Source of the DNA: Paulinella micropora
Taxonomy: Eukaryota; Cercozoa; Imbricatea; Euglyphida
Length of the DNA stretch: 37,645 bases
Assembly (NCBI GenBank): GCA_009731375.1
Contig: BJOX01000156.1
Location: 778,904-816,548, forward strand
Reading direction: 5' to 3'
Each line of letters begins with the position of its first letter. Position 1 is the stretch's first letter. A program made the translations under genes and the position numbers. Of the stretch, positions 22,547 through 31,541 are shown one piece after another. The notes under the pieces are model-generated. The model had not been told where the DNA came from. It searched no databases and saw nothing but the letters and a program-made list of their open reading frames with translations.

Positions 22547-22624
<78 letters not shown>

Positions 22625-22782
22625 TTGATATGGCTCGCCTGGAGAGGCTTGCCGCATCTCTGAGTGAGGAGGTGGAGATAGAAATGTACCGTATCGCTGC
22701 GGGTGGGTGGGATGGGAATGAGGATGCAAAGAGAGAGATGCGCAGAGACTCAGAGCTGCCTGCGCTCTTGAGTTGGATTTGA
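21786..22782 (+). CDS. Gene 1, terminal exon 13 with poly-Thr and poly-Ser runs
   Basis: In the phase inherited from exon 12 the frame stays open for 331 codons to TGA. It begins SRRSVKPPGCDYCKAV (with a C-X2-C), then about 70 Thr codons (ACT, with a few Ala), then long AGT/AGC serine runs. A duplicated basic motif, TKSRSTKSRSKIDSNKIS, appears at about 22165 and 22309. After CSVKSLHINTSSDSSSASVS and RFWDNNPVSNWVG comes another Ser run, then MARLERLAASLSEEVEIEMY, then a charged helix ending SELPALLSWI. The repeats lie in one frame through all tracts, and the unique parts between them are protein-like, which argues that the runs are translated. The helical tail loosely resembles TFIIS-like helices; this is not secure. 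Confidence 0.65.
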
Positions 22783-22993
22783 TTGATTTGATTGATTTGA
22801 TTGATTTGATTGGTTTGATTGGTTTGATTGGTTTGATTGATTTGACTGATTTGATTGATTTGATTGATTTGATTGATTTGATTGATTTGATTGATTTGAT
22901 TGACTTGATTGGCTTCTGCGTTGGCATACTGCTAGTATGTGATTGCCGGAGTCCGATCTCAAGTCTTCAGTTTAAACAATTAAGTGAGTACGC

Positions 22994-23055
<62 letters not shown>
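22783..23055. repeat. Decamer (TTGATTGATT)n and (GA)n with a unique spacer
   Basis: About 13 units of a GATTTGATT-type repeat start at the stop codon of exon 13 and run to 22912. A unique piece follows (22913-22998), then about 28 GA units. Confidence 0.9.
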
Positions 23056-23059
<4 letters not shown>

Positions 23060-23103
23060 GCGGAGACTCTGAGCTGCCTGAGCTCTTGGGCGAGGTCGAT
23101 TGA
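23051..23103 (+). repeat. Duplicate of the gene 1 C-terminal coding end
   Basis: GAGAGATGCGCGGAGACTCT and the following GAGCTGCCTGAGCTCTTG repeat 22733-22770 with three substitutions. The duplicate reads REMRGDSELPELLGEVD then TGA. It gives an alternative end to the protein and lies just before the poly(A) signal, so it may be the older terminus. Confidence 0.8.
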
Positions 23104-23148
23104 TGTTTTAAGCATTCACTGCTTTTTTACGCAAGCACTGTTTTATGT

Positions 23149-23154
23149 AATAAA
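23149..23154 (+). terminator. AATAAA poly(A) signal of gene 1
   Basis: AATAAA lies 46 nt after the TGA at 23101-23103 in AT-rich sequence. Bases 23160-23470 hold a short (CAA)n and no recognised gene. Confidence 0.55.
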
Positions 23155-23474
23155 ATACTTGCCACTCATAGAGCTGAGGGGCAAGAGGAAGAGATAAAAT
23201 GAAAGAGTTAATTTATATAATTAAATCGATCTTTTCACTCGTAGAGAATAGTGGGAAGTCGAAGTATGACTTTATAAGTCTTCAGCCGCTGAGCATCATT
23301 ATAGTGCTACCAGTTACAATAATCGCCTCTCTCTCTCTCTCAACAACAACAACAACAACGACAACAACAAAAATTGCTTAGCTTCAGCACATAAATACAT
23401 AAGAGTACCGTAGATCACATCTGCGCTACCCCTGTCCAGGCAGAGCAAAACAGATACTGATACGCCGCGAAATC

Positions 23475-23858
23475 TTAACTGAAATGTAGTAGTTGCACTA
23501 CGGGGCGCGGTGGAGCAGGAGTCGCAGCTCGAGCGAGGCGTCCAGTACGTGTGAACGAAGCGTCTGGGGTCCGGTAAGGCATGTTGGGTGTCGGGGGCAT
23601 GAAGGGTCGAACGGACGGACGAAGTGTCGGTGCAGTAGATGCTGGAGCTGAGGGCAGCACCGGAGTCGACGGGGGAAGCACGGTTGGTGTAGGGGCCGAG
23701 GATGACGCAGAAGAGCTTCTGGCGGGCAACGAGCTAGTTGGACCAGTTGGAATCAAAACAGTAGCAGGTGTAGCACCAGTGGTTGTACCCAAAGGAGTGG
23801 TAACCGGTCGTGACCCTATCAAACCTGCACTGGTAGTAGTTATGGAAAACTTCGAAAG
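23475..23858 (-). CDS. Host frame downstream of the piggyBac insertion (Thr/Ser/Pro-rich)
   Basis: On the minus strand a frame is open from the transposon border at 23858 to TAA at 23475, about 127 codons. It starts LSKFSITTTSAGLIGSRPVT and continues rich in Thr, Pro, Ser and Ala. It is in register with the frame that runs into the other end of the transposon (27250-27029), without removing any bases. It may be the C-terminal part of one host gene split by the element. The low-complexity composition limits confidence. Confidence 0.35.
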   Translation of the reverse strand, partial: LSKFSITTTSAGLIGSRPVTTPLGTTTGATPATVLIPTGPTSSLPARSSSASSSAPTPTVLPPSTPVLPSAPASTAPTLRPSVRPFMPPTPNMPYRTPDASFTRTGRLARAATPAPPRPVVQLLHFS

Positions 23859-23874
23859 TGTCTATGTGCGTGGC

Positions 23875-23910
23875 GTTGCCATGTGGAAACATTTGTTGCC
23901 ATGTGGCAAC
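23875..23910. promoter_or_regulatory. Subterminal palindromes of piggyBac copy 1
   Basis: Two copies of the near-palindrome GTTGCCATGTGGCAAC (23875-23890 with one change, 23895-23910) lie next to the left end. A perfect version, GTTGCCACGTGGCAAC, lies at 26808-26823 and a partial one at 26994-27007 by the right end. By position they are likely transposase binding sites. Confidence 0.6.
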
Positions 23911-23925
23911 AATTTTTCAATACTA

Positions 23926-24198
23926 TTGCTGTTGACATTCAAGACAACAACAAAAATTAGTTTTTCATTTTTGTGTCAGATTTTCATTTTTGTGACAGTT
24001 TTTCATTTTTGTGACAAAAATTCAAATTTTCAAATTTAACTGTAACATTTCGCGAAAATGTACGATATTTTGCGGACGAATAAAGCAGTTAATTTGAAAA
24101 ATCAAATTTTCACCCAAAATCAAAATTCCAACCAAAACTGAAATTCCAACCAAAACAGAAAAATCAATTTTTTTTGTTGTCTTGAATGTCAACAGCAA
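23926..24198. mobile_element. 273 bp MITE with 25 bp perfect TIRs and TA duplication
   Basis: TTGCTGTTGACATTCAAGAC plus AACAA at the left is repeated exactly inverted at the right. It is flanked by TA (23924-23925 and 24199-24200). The second piggyBac reads TACTAATTTTTAAA at this point, which is the precise empty site. The TA target is typical of Tc1/mariner-related elements. The interior is AT-rich with TTTCATTTTTGTGACA repeats and no ORF. Confidence 0.93.
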
Positions 24199-24399
24199 TA
24201 ATTTTTAAAAAATTCTCACAAGTAAACCGTGGCTGTTTTCATGAATAAAACGCTAGAAAACTATTTGAAAAGTCCCTAACAAGCGCGTCGTAAAATTTTT
24301 CGACAAAAGTTTTAGTTGAAGTTTTTTTTTTTGATTGAAGAGTAACACCTCCCAATGCAATTTTTCCACGTAAATTCACCACCAATTTTTTTGGAAAAG

Positions 24400-24942
24400 A
24401 TGGAGGTGGGAGATATCCTTTCAGTCCCTGTTGTGCGCTTGGGGAGGGCTTGTGCAAAAAAGAAATTTGGCGATCCCACCTTTAAGGACATTGTGGCTTT
24501 GGGTGTGTTGACAGAAAAAGAAACAAAAAACCAAAAAGCTTTAACCACGCTGCGTTTTGATGGCAAGGATTATTACTTCTTCACGAAGCATTTGAAGCCA
24601 AAGCCTGGGCAGGCAGGATCGAGTTTGAAGTTCAAGAATGCAGAGGAGAAAGAGGTGGAGATGGAGGTTTCGGAGGATGAAGAAAAACAGGAGGAACAGG
24701 AGGAGGAACAAAAACATCAACAGAATCTGGATGAGGCGGGTGAGGAAAAAGAGGAGGAGGAGGGAGGTGAGGATGAGGCTGTTCCCTTTCTTAACCCCCG
24801 CCCCTATACAGCCCAGCAAGTGGAGGAGGAGAAACAAAAAATGTTGGGGAAGGGGTTTGACTGGAAAGTGGGTCCCCAGGCAGTGGATTGGGGAGCAGAT
24901 CGTCCTCGCCACAAGGCGAAGTCTACGATGGAAGAGAAGTTT
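24400..24942 (+). pseudogene. piggyBac copy 1, N-terminal acidic region
   Basis: From ATG at 24400 the frame reads MEVGDILSVPVVRLGRACAK, followed by a lysine-rich stretch, a long Glu/Gln-rich acidic segment (about residues 90-145) and FDWKVGPQAVDWGADRPRHK. Acidic N-termini are common in piggyBac transposases. At about 24940 copy 1 has TTTTTGAC where copy 2 has TTTGAC, a 2-base shift. How this part joins the catalytic part (splicing or a lost frame) is not clear. T-rich candidate acceptors lie at 25010, 25080 and 25210. Confidence 0.7.
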
Positions 24943-25232
24943 TTGACATCTCCCCCCTCGCGTCCCCCCTCCTCTTTTTTTACCATTTCGTTTTGTTTTT
25001 CTTGTTCCAGTTTGCATCCATACCCCATACACTTTTTTTACATGTGTCTGGTTTTTTTTTTGAATTGTTATGTCGTTGCAGAGAAATAATGTAATGAAAA
25101 TTAATTTCAACTCCCTTTTTTTTTGTCATCATGGTGTCCGCTTTCGTGCAAAATTTTGCGTGATTGCCAAAAAAAAATTATTTTATTTTTTTGTTTTTCC
25201 GGTTTGTAGACACTTTTTTCATTTTTTCCCCC

Positions 25233-25973
25233 ATGTCGGCTTTAACATCCATCCTTCAGCTCACCAACCAGGAGCTTGCAAAACAACAAAACAATGGTTT
25301 AGCAAAAGCATTGTCCACTGAGGAGTTCTGGCTTTTTTTGGGGCTGCTGATACGCATTTCCATTGCAGACAGGGGTCAAAGAAGGTCGCACTGGGCCCCC
25401 AAGGAGGGTGAGGGGACGGATGGCTTGCCGGGAGATGGTTTTGGTGAGTATATGGCGCTGAATCGCTTCGACACCATTTTGAAATGTCTACGTACTGGCC
25501 CCCCTGCAACTGATGATGATCCTTTTTTGCCAATTCGAGCATTCGCTGAAGCTGTTGACGCCAAGGCAAGGGCTGCAATCGTTCCTGGGGGGGTAATTAC
25601 TATCGATGAGAGCATGGGTCAATATACAGGGGAAGGTATGCCTGGCCAAATGTGTGTCCCCCGTAAGCCAATCCCTGTTGGAAGGGAATATCATACAGCG
25701 TGCGATGTCGAAACGGGGGTCTGTATCGCCATGGAAATAGTGGAGGGTAAGGACAGAGATAAACACAAGGAGTTCGCCAAAGAGTTTGGAGTCACGACGG
25801 CCACTACCCTTCGTTTATCCAAGCCGTGGTGGGGAACAGGTCGCATTTTCATCGGCGATTCTTGGTTCGCTTCTTGCAAAACAGCAGTCGAGATGAAGAA
25901 AAGGGGGGTCGATTTTGTTGGAATGGTGAAGACTGCTCATGTGGGCTTTCCTGTGCTGCTTCTACACCAGTAG
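25233..25973 (+). pseudogene. piggyBac copy 1, transposase core (DDE_Tnp_1_7 type)
   Basis: An open frame of 246 codons from MSALTSILQLTNQELAKQQN holds EEFWLFLGLLIRISI, typical of the piggyBac N-terminal dimerisation region. The first catalytic Asp lies in VITIDESMGQYTGEGMPGQM, then KPIPVGREYH. The second Asp lies in RIFIGDSWFASCKTAVEMKK, followed by VGMVKTAH. It ends at TAG next to a run of 13 G. Downstream homology continues in another frame. Confidence 0.9.
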
Positions 25974-26776
25974 AAGGGGGGGGGGGGGAAGGGCGATTTA
26001 GCTTCTGCAACATGCGAAAAGGAGGGGGTGAAGCTATTGGCAGTCAACCAAAACGACCACAACCAGCAGCAAATTATTGCTACCTGCTCCACTACCTTGC
26101 CTGGAAAGCCTCGTAATGCTCGTTTTAGTCAGTCTGTGCCCCGTGTCCCCAGGTGCGAGGCTGTGGCCCTTTATTATTCTGCTTTTAATGCGGTTGATAT
26201 GTTTAATTCCGCACGCCACGGGTCAAACTCTCTCAATTTGTCTTTTATTTTGAATGACTGGAAGAAGGTCGATTTTATGATTTTGATGGACTTCATTATC
26301 ACCAACGCTTACAAACATTATTGTTTTTTTAGCCAGTCGTCCTTGGCCAACCTCAACATGACGAAGGGCGACAACAGGCCGGGGTATTTCAAATCTGTGC
26401 TTGCTGCAGCCCTCCTCAGGCAAGGTGCACCCCCTGATTCCCAACCCCCCAATGCCTCGATTCTGACCCCCATGCCCTTGCCCAACCTATCATCCCAAAA
26501 TGCATGGAACTTCGTAGGTACCGCCTAGTAATCATGTCGGACAAAGCAAAAAAGAAACAGGAGGCAGGTAGAGCATACAATGAGAGCAAAGAGAGGCCCA
26601 AAAGACGTAGGTGCCGTGTTTGTTTGTATGCCTCTTCTGTCAGCAAGTCGTCTTACACGAGCTATTACTGTGGCACCTGTGGCCCCGACATGCCCCTGTG
26701 TAGCGGTGAAGGCAGAACGTGTCATGCCTGGCATAAACAAAACTGCAAACCAGCAAAAAAAAAGCAGCGGACTTGA
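25974..26776 (+). pseudogene. piggyBac copy 1, C-terminal part with third Asp and Cys-rich domain
   Basis: After the G-run the frame is KLLAVNQNDHNQQQIIATCS then TTLPGKPRNARF. The third Asp is in AVALYYSAFNAVDMFNSARH. A one-base loss at about 26457 (GCCTCGATT versus GCCCTCGCTT in copy 2) breaks the frame again. The last piece (26504-26776) has the Cys-rich domain: CRVCLYASSV, then YYCGTCGPDMPLCSGEGRTC and HAWHKQ. Such domains in piggyBac proteins bind the transposon ends. Confidence 0.85.
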
Positions 26777-27028
26777 TTTTCGAGGACTTGAAGTAGCCTA
26801 CTTGTTTGTTGCCACGTGGCAACCAGTGCTTTTCAGACTAGGGGCCGGTGTTATCCAGAAATTGATGCAGCCGCCTCCAACACTTTTAAAATAAATTATT
26901 CTTTTTTTACATAGTTAAAAGATAATATGTATTAATATTATTAATATTTTTTTTGTTTTATATTTTTTCAGCTCCGGAAGTCCTGTATTTACTGTTGCCA
27001 CATGGCATCCAGGCATAGGCACATAGAC

Positions 27029-27250
27029 AACAGGGATGACGTTGCCGATGTCGTTCCATAGCTTCTCTGCGGTTGCTAGCGACCCAGTAGGCCTCAGGTA
27101 CTGTGTGTAGACCTCAGCATCTGTCCAGTCTGGATTACGGAGAAGGTCTAGGCTGGCTTGAGGGGCAATTGAGACCTGTGGTAGCCATGTAGCCTTGTCC
27201 TTATGCAAAGTTATGATTCTTCCGAAGAATGTCTCCTTCATCACCAACAT
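27029..27250 (-). CDS. Host coding fragment running into piggyBac copy 1
   Basis: The minus frame from ATG at 27250 reads MLVMKETFFGRIITLHKDKA, then TWLPQVSIAPQASLDLLRNP, and reaches KLWNDIGNVIPV at the transposon border. Beyond that the codons belong to the terminal repeat. The frame is in register with the one leaving the other end of the element at 23858. The product is unrecognised. Confidence 0.45.
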
Positions 27251-27284
27251 AATTAGTCAATAAATCGTAAATAAATTGGATAGT

Positions 27285-27683
27285 TTATGTACGCGATAGA
27301 TTAGCATGAAGACGAGTAGTCTTCCCAGCTTTAACTTCCTCCTGAAACCTCTTGTCCGTGTGTAAAGTGTCAGTACGGGAACCCAGGATGGGGTAGGGGT
27401 CCAGACAGCGTCGCTTGCGTTCGTTGTACTTCGAAACTGGATCGTCGTGCCGCGATTGGTTCCATATGTAGACGTACCAGGAGTAAACCAGAGCGCAGAG
27501 CAGCAGCTGAAGAGGGCGGTGTGCAGTGGAGGAGGTGTTGAAGTCTCCACTCTGTAGATAGGGGGTGACCCTAAAACGACAAAACCAGACACATACTGTG
27601 TTAGTTGACTGCATAATCTGTATGAGGGCAGAGGAGTGACACAAAAATGCAACGCAGGCGCATTGAACAATCTGTCGAAACAT
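27285..27683 (-). CDS. Hypothetical protein or exon, minus strand
   Basis: A 132-codon open frame ends RFQEEVKAGKTTRLHANLSRT at TAA. The later two-thirds (from VTPYLQSGDFNTSSTAHRPL) is charged and protein-like, with YNERKRRCLDPYPILGSRTD. A 26-base GTATGT...TTTTAG segment before it could be a very short intron, or the frame may be continuous. It lies 35 bp upstream of the fragment at 27250 and may belong to the same gene. No family is recognised. Confidence 0.45.
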   Translation of the reverse strand: MFRQIVQCACVAFLCHSSALIQIMQSTNTVCVWFCRFRVTPYLQSGDFNTSSTAHRPLQLLLCALVYSWYVYIWNQSRHDDPVSKYNERKRRCLDPYPILGSRTDTLHTDKRFQEEVKAGKTTRLHANLSRT

Positions 27684-27889
27684 ATGTGTTTTTTGTTACC
27701 TCTGTCCTAATACTTTATTGTATAGTCACTCCTTAAGGAGAGGGTCTTTCCAGTTGAAATCGATCTGTCGATAGAACACACCAAACTCTGTGTGTGTAGT
27801 TTTCACTTGGAACGAAAAAATTCCAATTGTGAGTTTGTATACAACTCTTCAAGTAGGCAGATACAACGAACTCTTATTAAGAACACTAT

Positions 27890-30000
27890 TGTCTATGTGC
27901 ATGAGCATGGATACCATGTGGTATCCATAATTATTAACATTCCTCATCAGAAAAAAATAATAGAATCATAAAATTTGTTAATATTATTATTAAACTTTGT
28001 TTTCCGGTCCCCAAAAGTAAAAAAAAATTATTTAAAAAAGTCAGAAGGCGCTTGCCTTAGTGTCTGAGGGCCCCCGCCCCAAGGTCATTTTTACCCCTCA
28101 TACCATATGGTCATCGTCGTTTGAGCGATTTCAAGGAAATATGTTAGTTTTAAATGTACCCATGTGGAACAATATCCACCGGGGTCATAATATGCACCCT
28201 CAAATTTTCTTCTGATCATTTTCTACATAAATTCTAATATTTTCGGTTGAACTTATGAACCCTCAAAACAGCAAGCAAGATATTTTAAAAAAGTGATAGT
28301 TTTCGATGATGTGAATACACAAATAACAAAGCTCTATTTACTATTTAGTTTGCTATGCTTGAGTCAGGGAGTGTGAGCAACAAATAGCTACAAAACAAAG
28401 GGAAATGTGTGATGTTTTGTCAACCTATCACTGCCCCCAAGAAGCTCTTGTGCATAAATAAGAAAAACATATATATTTATCAGAAAAAATAAATTTTCAA
28501 TCACAGATAATTATGAAAACTAAACATGTTTAAAGTTAAGTGTTGGGGAGGTCAGTGAAAGACTAGCAACAAAACGAAAGAGCAGGAACACATATATTTC
28601 ATTCGAAACAAATGATCAAATTCATGTGAACGCAGTAAAAAATTCACATTTATGAAAGAATAATGAATTATATAATGAAATGTTTTGCATGTTGTGAGCA
28701 AGCCACAAAGCAGTGAAATTTAATAACAGTTTTGAAATATCACAAAAAACAAAAAGCAAAGCATGCTGCCTTATGTGAATTGATGAACCTGGTGAAAAAC
28801 TAATTTTGGTGAAATATTTCGAACTTTCTAATAAAAAGAATGATGATTGCTTTGTATTTTTTGTGAGATCTGGGAAATGGTATGTGTGAAAAGTAATGAT
28901 GGTGCACAAGAACAACGGACGCAAAATCGATGCATGAAAGAATATCTGAAAAAAAGTATGTTATGGATAAAATAACAAAAACTGAAAAAAGCACGTATAA
29001 ACGAAGCAGGAAAAACACTCGAAATTCATGGCTTTGTAACTAAAGTTTTCTGCACATAAAGCAAGCAAGGCAAAATGGATGATAATGATAGACAGAGCAG
29101 TATGCATGAATGTTCATGTAAGGCAACACAGCAAAAATGTTTATTTCTGAAGAAATCTAAAAATTTGTGTGTTATGTAAGAATGTTTGTAAATGCATGTC
29201 TGGATTATGTCTTTGCATGGCTCTCCCATAGTAGGCAAATATATATGTGTCCTCACACTCCTATGCTTTCCTTTTTATTGTGTTATTTGTACGTCAGTTT
29301 TTTGTGAAATGAAAAGCTGTAGTTTCTGAAATATAAACTGTATTATCTCACATCTCTCCGCTCCAAAAACTCAAAAGATTTCAGACATAAGTCACTTCTA
29401 GTGCTTTTTTCTTTTTTTTGTTCTGTTCTCCTCTCCTTTTTTCTAGACTAATCAAATCTAAATATCTATCACTGTTGCTTGCTAACTAAAGGAAGGCTAT
29501 CTTCTATCTCTCATGGCATATCTCTCTTGCTGAATCTACCAAACCCAAGGGAAATGTTGTTCCTAAAGCGACTCAAGTTACCTAGATTTCTGTTTCGACA
29601 ACAGATTTTTTCAAAATTTTCAAAGCATCACAACCATAATTATTTATATTTCGAATTCCCAAACTCACTCCTCACCAAAGTGTTTAGAAGTTATTAAAAT
29701 AGTGGCAGAAGCCCAATCAACCACGTCCATCTTGGAGCAAAAAAAAAGTTCTGCACATTCCCGTGGAAAAAATGCAGTGGGAGGGTTCGCCCTTTTATCA
29801 AAAAACATAATAACTTCAACACAAAAAAATATAGAGAAATTTTACGGGTCGCTTCCTTGAGACTTTCTCAATGGATGACTGTAGTTTATTTCATGACAAC
29901 GCCTCCGGTTAGAACGAAATTTTTTTTGAAAACCTGTCATTGAAAAATAGATACCATGTGGTAACAACGGATACCACACGGTATCACCATGAGCATAGAC
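27890..30000. mobile_element. Non-autonomous piggyBac-related element, 2.1 kb
   Basis: The left end GTCTATGTGCATGAGCATGG and the right end (reverse) GTCTATGCTCATGGTGATAC share GTCTATG and CTCATG/GCATGAG. Both have a subterminal near-palindrome, GATACCATGTGGTATC (27911-27926, with two related copies near the right end), the counterpart of GTTGCCATGTGGCAAC in the autonomous copies. A 5 bp duplication ACTAT lies at 27885-27889 and 30001-30005. The interior (28000-29900) is AT-rich. It has no transposase and only short frames without recognisable domains. Confidence 0.75.
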
Positions 30001-30325
30001 ACTATGGCTGCTTTGAGTCCTGACCGTAGGCTGTGAGAGCAGATGAAATACTGTCTATGTGCCTGGCGTTGCCATGTGGCAACATTTGTTGCCATGTGGC
30101 AACAATTTTTCAGTACTAATTTTTAAAAAATTCTCACGACTAAACCGTGGCTGTTTTCATGAATAAAACGCTAGAAAACTGTTGGAAAAGTCCCTAACAA
30201 GCGCGTCGTAAAATTTCTCGACAAAACTTTTAGTTGAAGTTATTTTTTTTTCTATTGAAGGGTGACCCCTCCCAGTGCACTTTTTCCACGTAAATTCACC
30301 ACATAACGATTTTTTTTTGGAAAAG

Positions 30326-31021
30326 ATAGAGGTGGGAGACACCCTTTCAGTCCCTGTTGTGCGCTTGGGGAGGGCTTGGGCAAAAAAGAAATTTGGCGAT
30401 CCCACCTTTAAGGACATTGTGGCTTTGGGGGTGTTGACAGAAAAAGAAACAAAAAACCAAAAAGCTTTAACCACGCTGCGTTTTGATGGCAAGGATTATT
30501 ACTTCTTCACGAAGCATTTGAAGCCAGAGCCTGGGCAGGCAGGGTCGAGTTTGAAGTTCATGAATGCAGAGGAGAAAGAGGTGGAGATGGAGGTTTCGGA
30601 GGATGAAGAAGAAGAACAGGAGGAACAGGAGGAGGAACAAAAACAGCAACAGAATCTGGATGAGGCGGGTGAGGAAAAAGAGGAGGAGGAGGAGGGAGGT
30701 GAGGATGAGGCTGTTCCCTTTCTTAACCCCAGCCCCTATACAGCCCAGCAAGTGGAGGAGGAGAAACAAAATGTGTTGGGGAAGGGCTTTGACTGGAAAG
30801 TGGGTCCCCAGGCAGTGGACTGGGGAGCAGATCGTCCTCGCCACAAGGCAAAGTCTACGATGGAAGAGAAGTTTGACATCTCCCCCCTCGCGTCCCCCCT
30901 CCTCTTTCTTTGCCATTTCGTTTTGTTTTTCTTATTCCAGTTTGCATCCATACCCCATACACTTTTTTTACATGTGTCTGGTTTTTTTTTTGAATATTGT
31001 TATGTCGTTGCAGAGAAATAA
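30326..31021 (+). pseudogene. piggyBac copy 2, N-terminal region without start codon
   Basis: The same protein as in copy 1, but the ATG is ATA (IEVGDTLSVPVVRLG) and the upstream in-frame ATG of copy 1 is GTG. Without the 2-base insertion of copy 1 the frame continues past EEKFDISPLASPLLFL to a stop at 31021. This is either read-through into an intron or an extended linker. Confidence 0.7.
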
Positions 31022-31175
31022 TGTAATGAAAATTAATTTCAACTCCCTTTGTTTTGTTTGTTTTTTTTTGTCATCATGGTGTCCGCTTTCGTGCAAAATT
31101 TGCGTGATTGCAAAAAATTTTTTATTTTATTTTTTTGTTTTTCCGGTTTGTAGACACTTTTTTCATTTTTTCCCC

Positions 31176-31541
31176 ATGTCGGCTTTAACATCCATCCTTC
31201 AGCTCACCAACCAGGAGCTTGCAAAACAACAAAATAATGGTTTAGCAAAAGCATTGTCCACTGAGGAGTTCTGGCTTTTTTTGGGGCTGCTGGTACGCAT
31301 TTCCATTGCAGACAGGGGTCGAAGAAGGTCGCACTGGGCCCCCAAGGAGGGTGAGGGGACGGATGGCTTGCCAGGAGATGGTTTTGGTGAGTATATGGCG
31401 CTGAATCGCTTCGACACCATTTTGAAATGTCTACGTACTGGCCCCCCTGCAACTGATGATGATCCTTTTTTGCCAATTCGAGCATTCGCTGAAGCTGTTG
31501 ACGCCAAGGCAAGGGCTGCAATCGTTCCTGGGGGGGGGTAA
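31176..31541 (+). pseudogene. piggyBac copy 2, transposase core, first part
   Basis: From MSALTSILQLTNQELAKQQN the frame is open to IVPGGG and then TAA. Here copy 2 has nine G where copy 1 has seven, a 2-base insertion just before the first catalytic Asp. It is either a true frameshift or a sequencing error in the G-run. Confidence 0.85.

Larger units (their letters stand above)
23859..27028 (+). mobile_element. piggyBac-like transposon, copy 1 (carries a MITE)
   Basis: The ends are GTCTATGTGCGTGGCGTTGCC and, reversed, GTCTATGTGCCTATGCCTGG. The two share GTCTATGTGC and then GCCATGTGG. Inside are a transposase gene in pieces and a poly(A) signal at 26890. The flanks GAAAG and AACAG are at best a degenerate 5 bp duplication. 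No TTAA is seen at the ends, unlike canonical piggyBac. Copy 1 is longer than copy 2 mainly because of the MITE at 23926-24198. Confidence 0.85.

Noticed and set aside
21797-22663. 288-codon plus frame starting MSSLQAAITARL with long Leu and Val runs
   Set aside because: It overlaps the exon 13 frame. Only the Thr/Ser frame is in phase with exon 12 and gives protein-like unique segments to the stop.
22448-22962. Minus frames reading IKSIKSIKS and QSNQSNQSN
   Set aside because: Translations of the TTGATTGATT decamer array.
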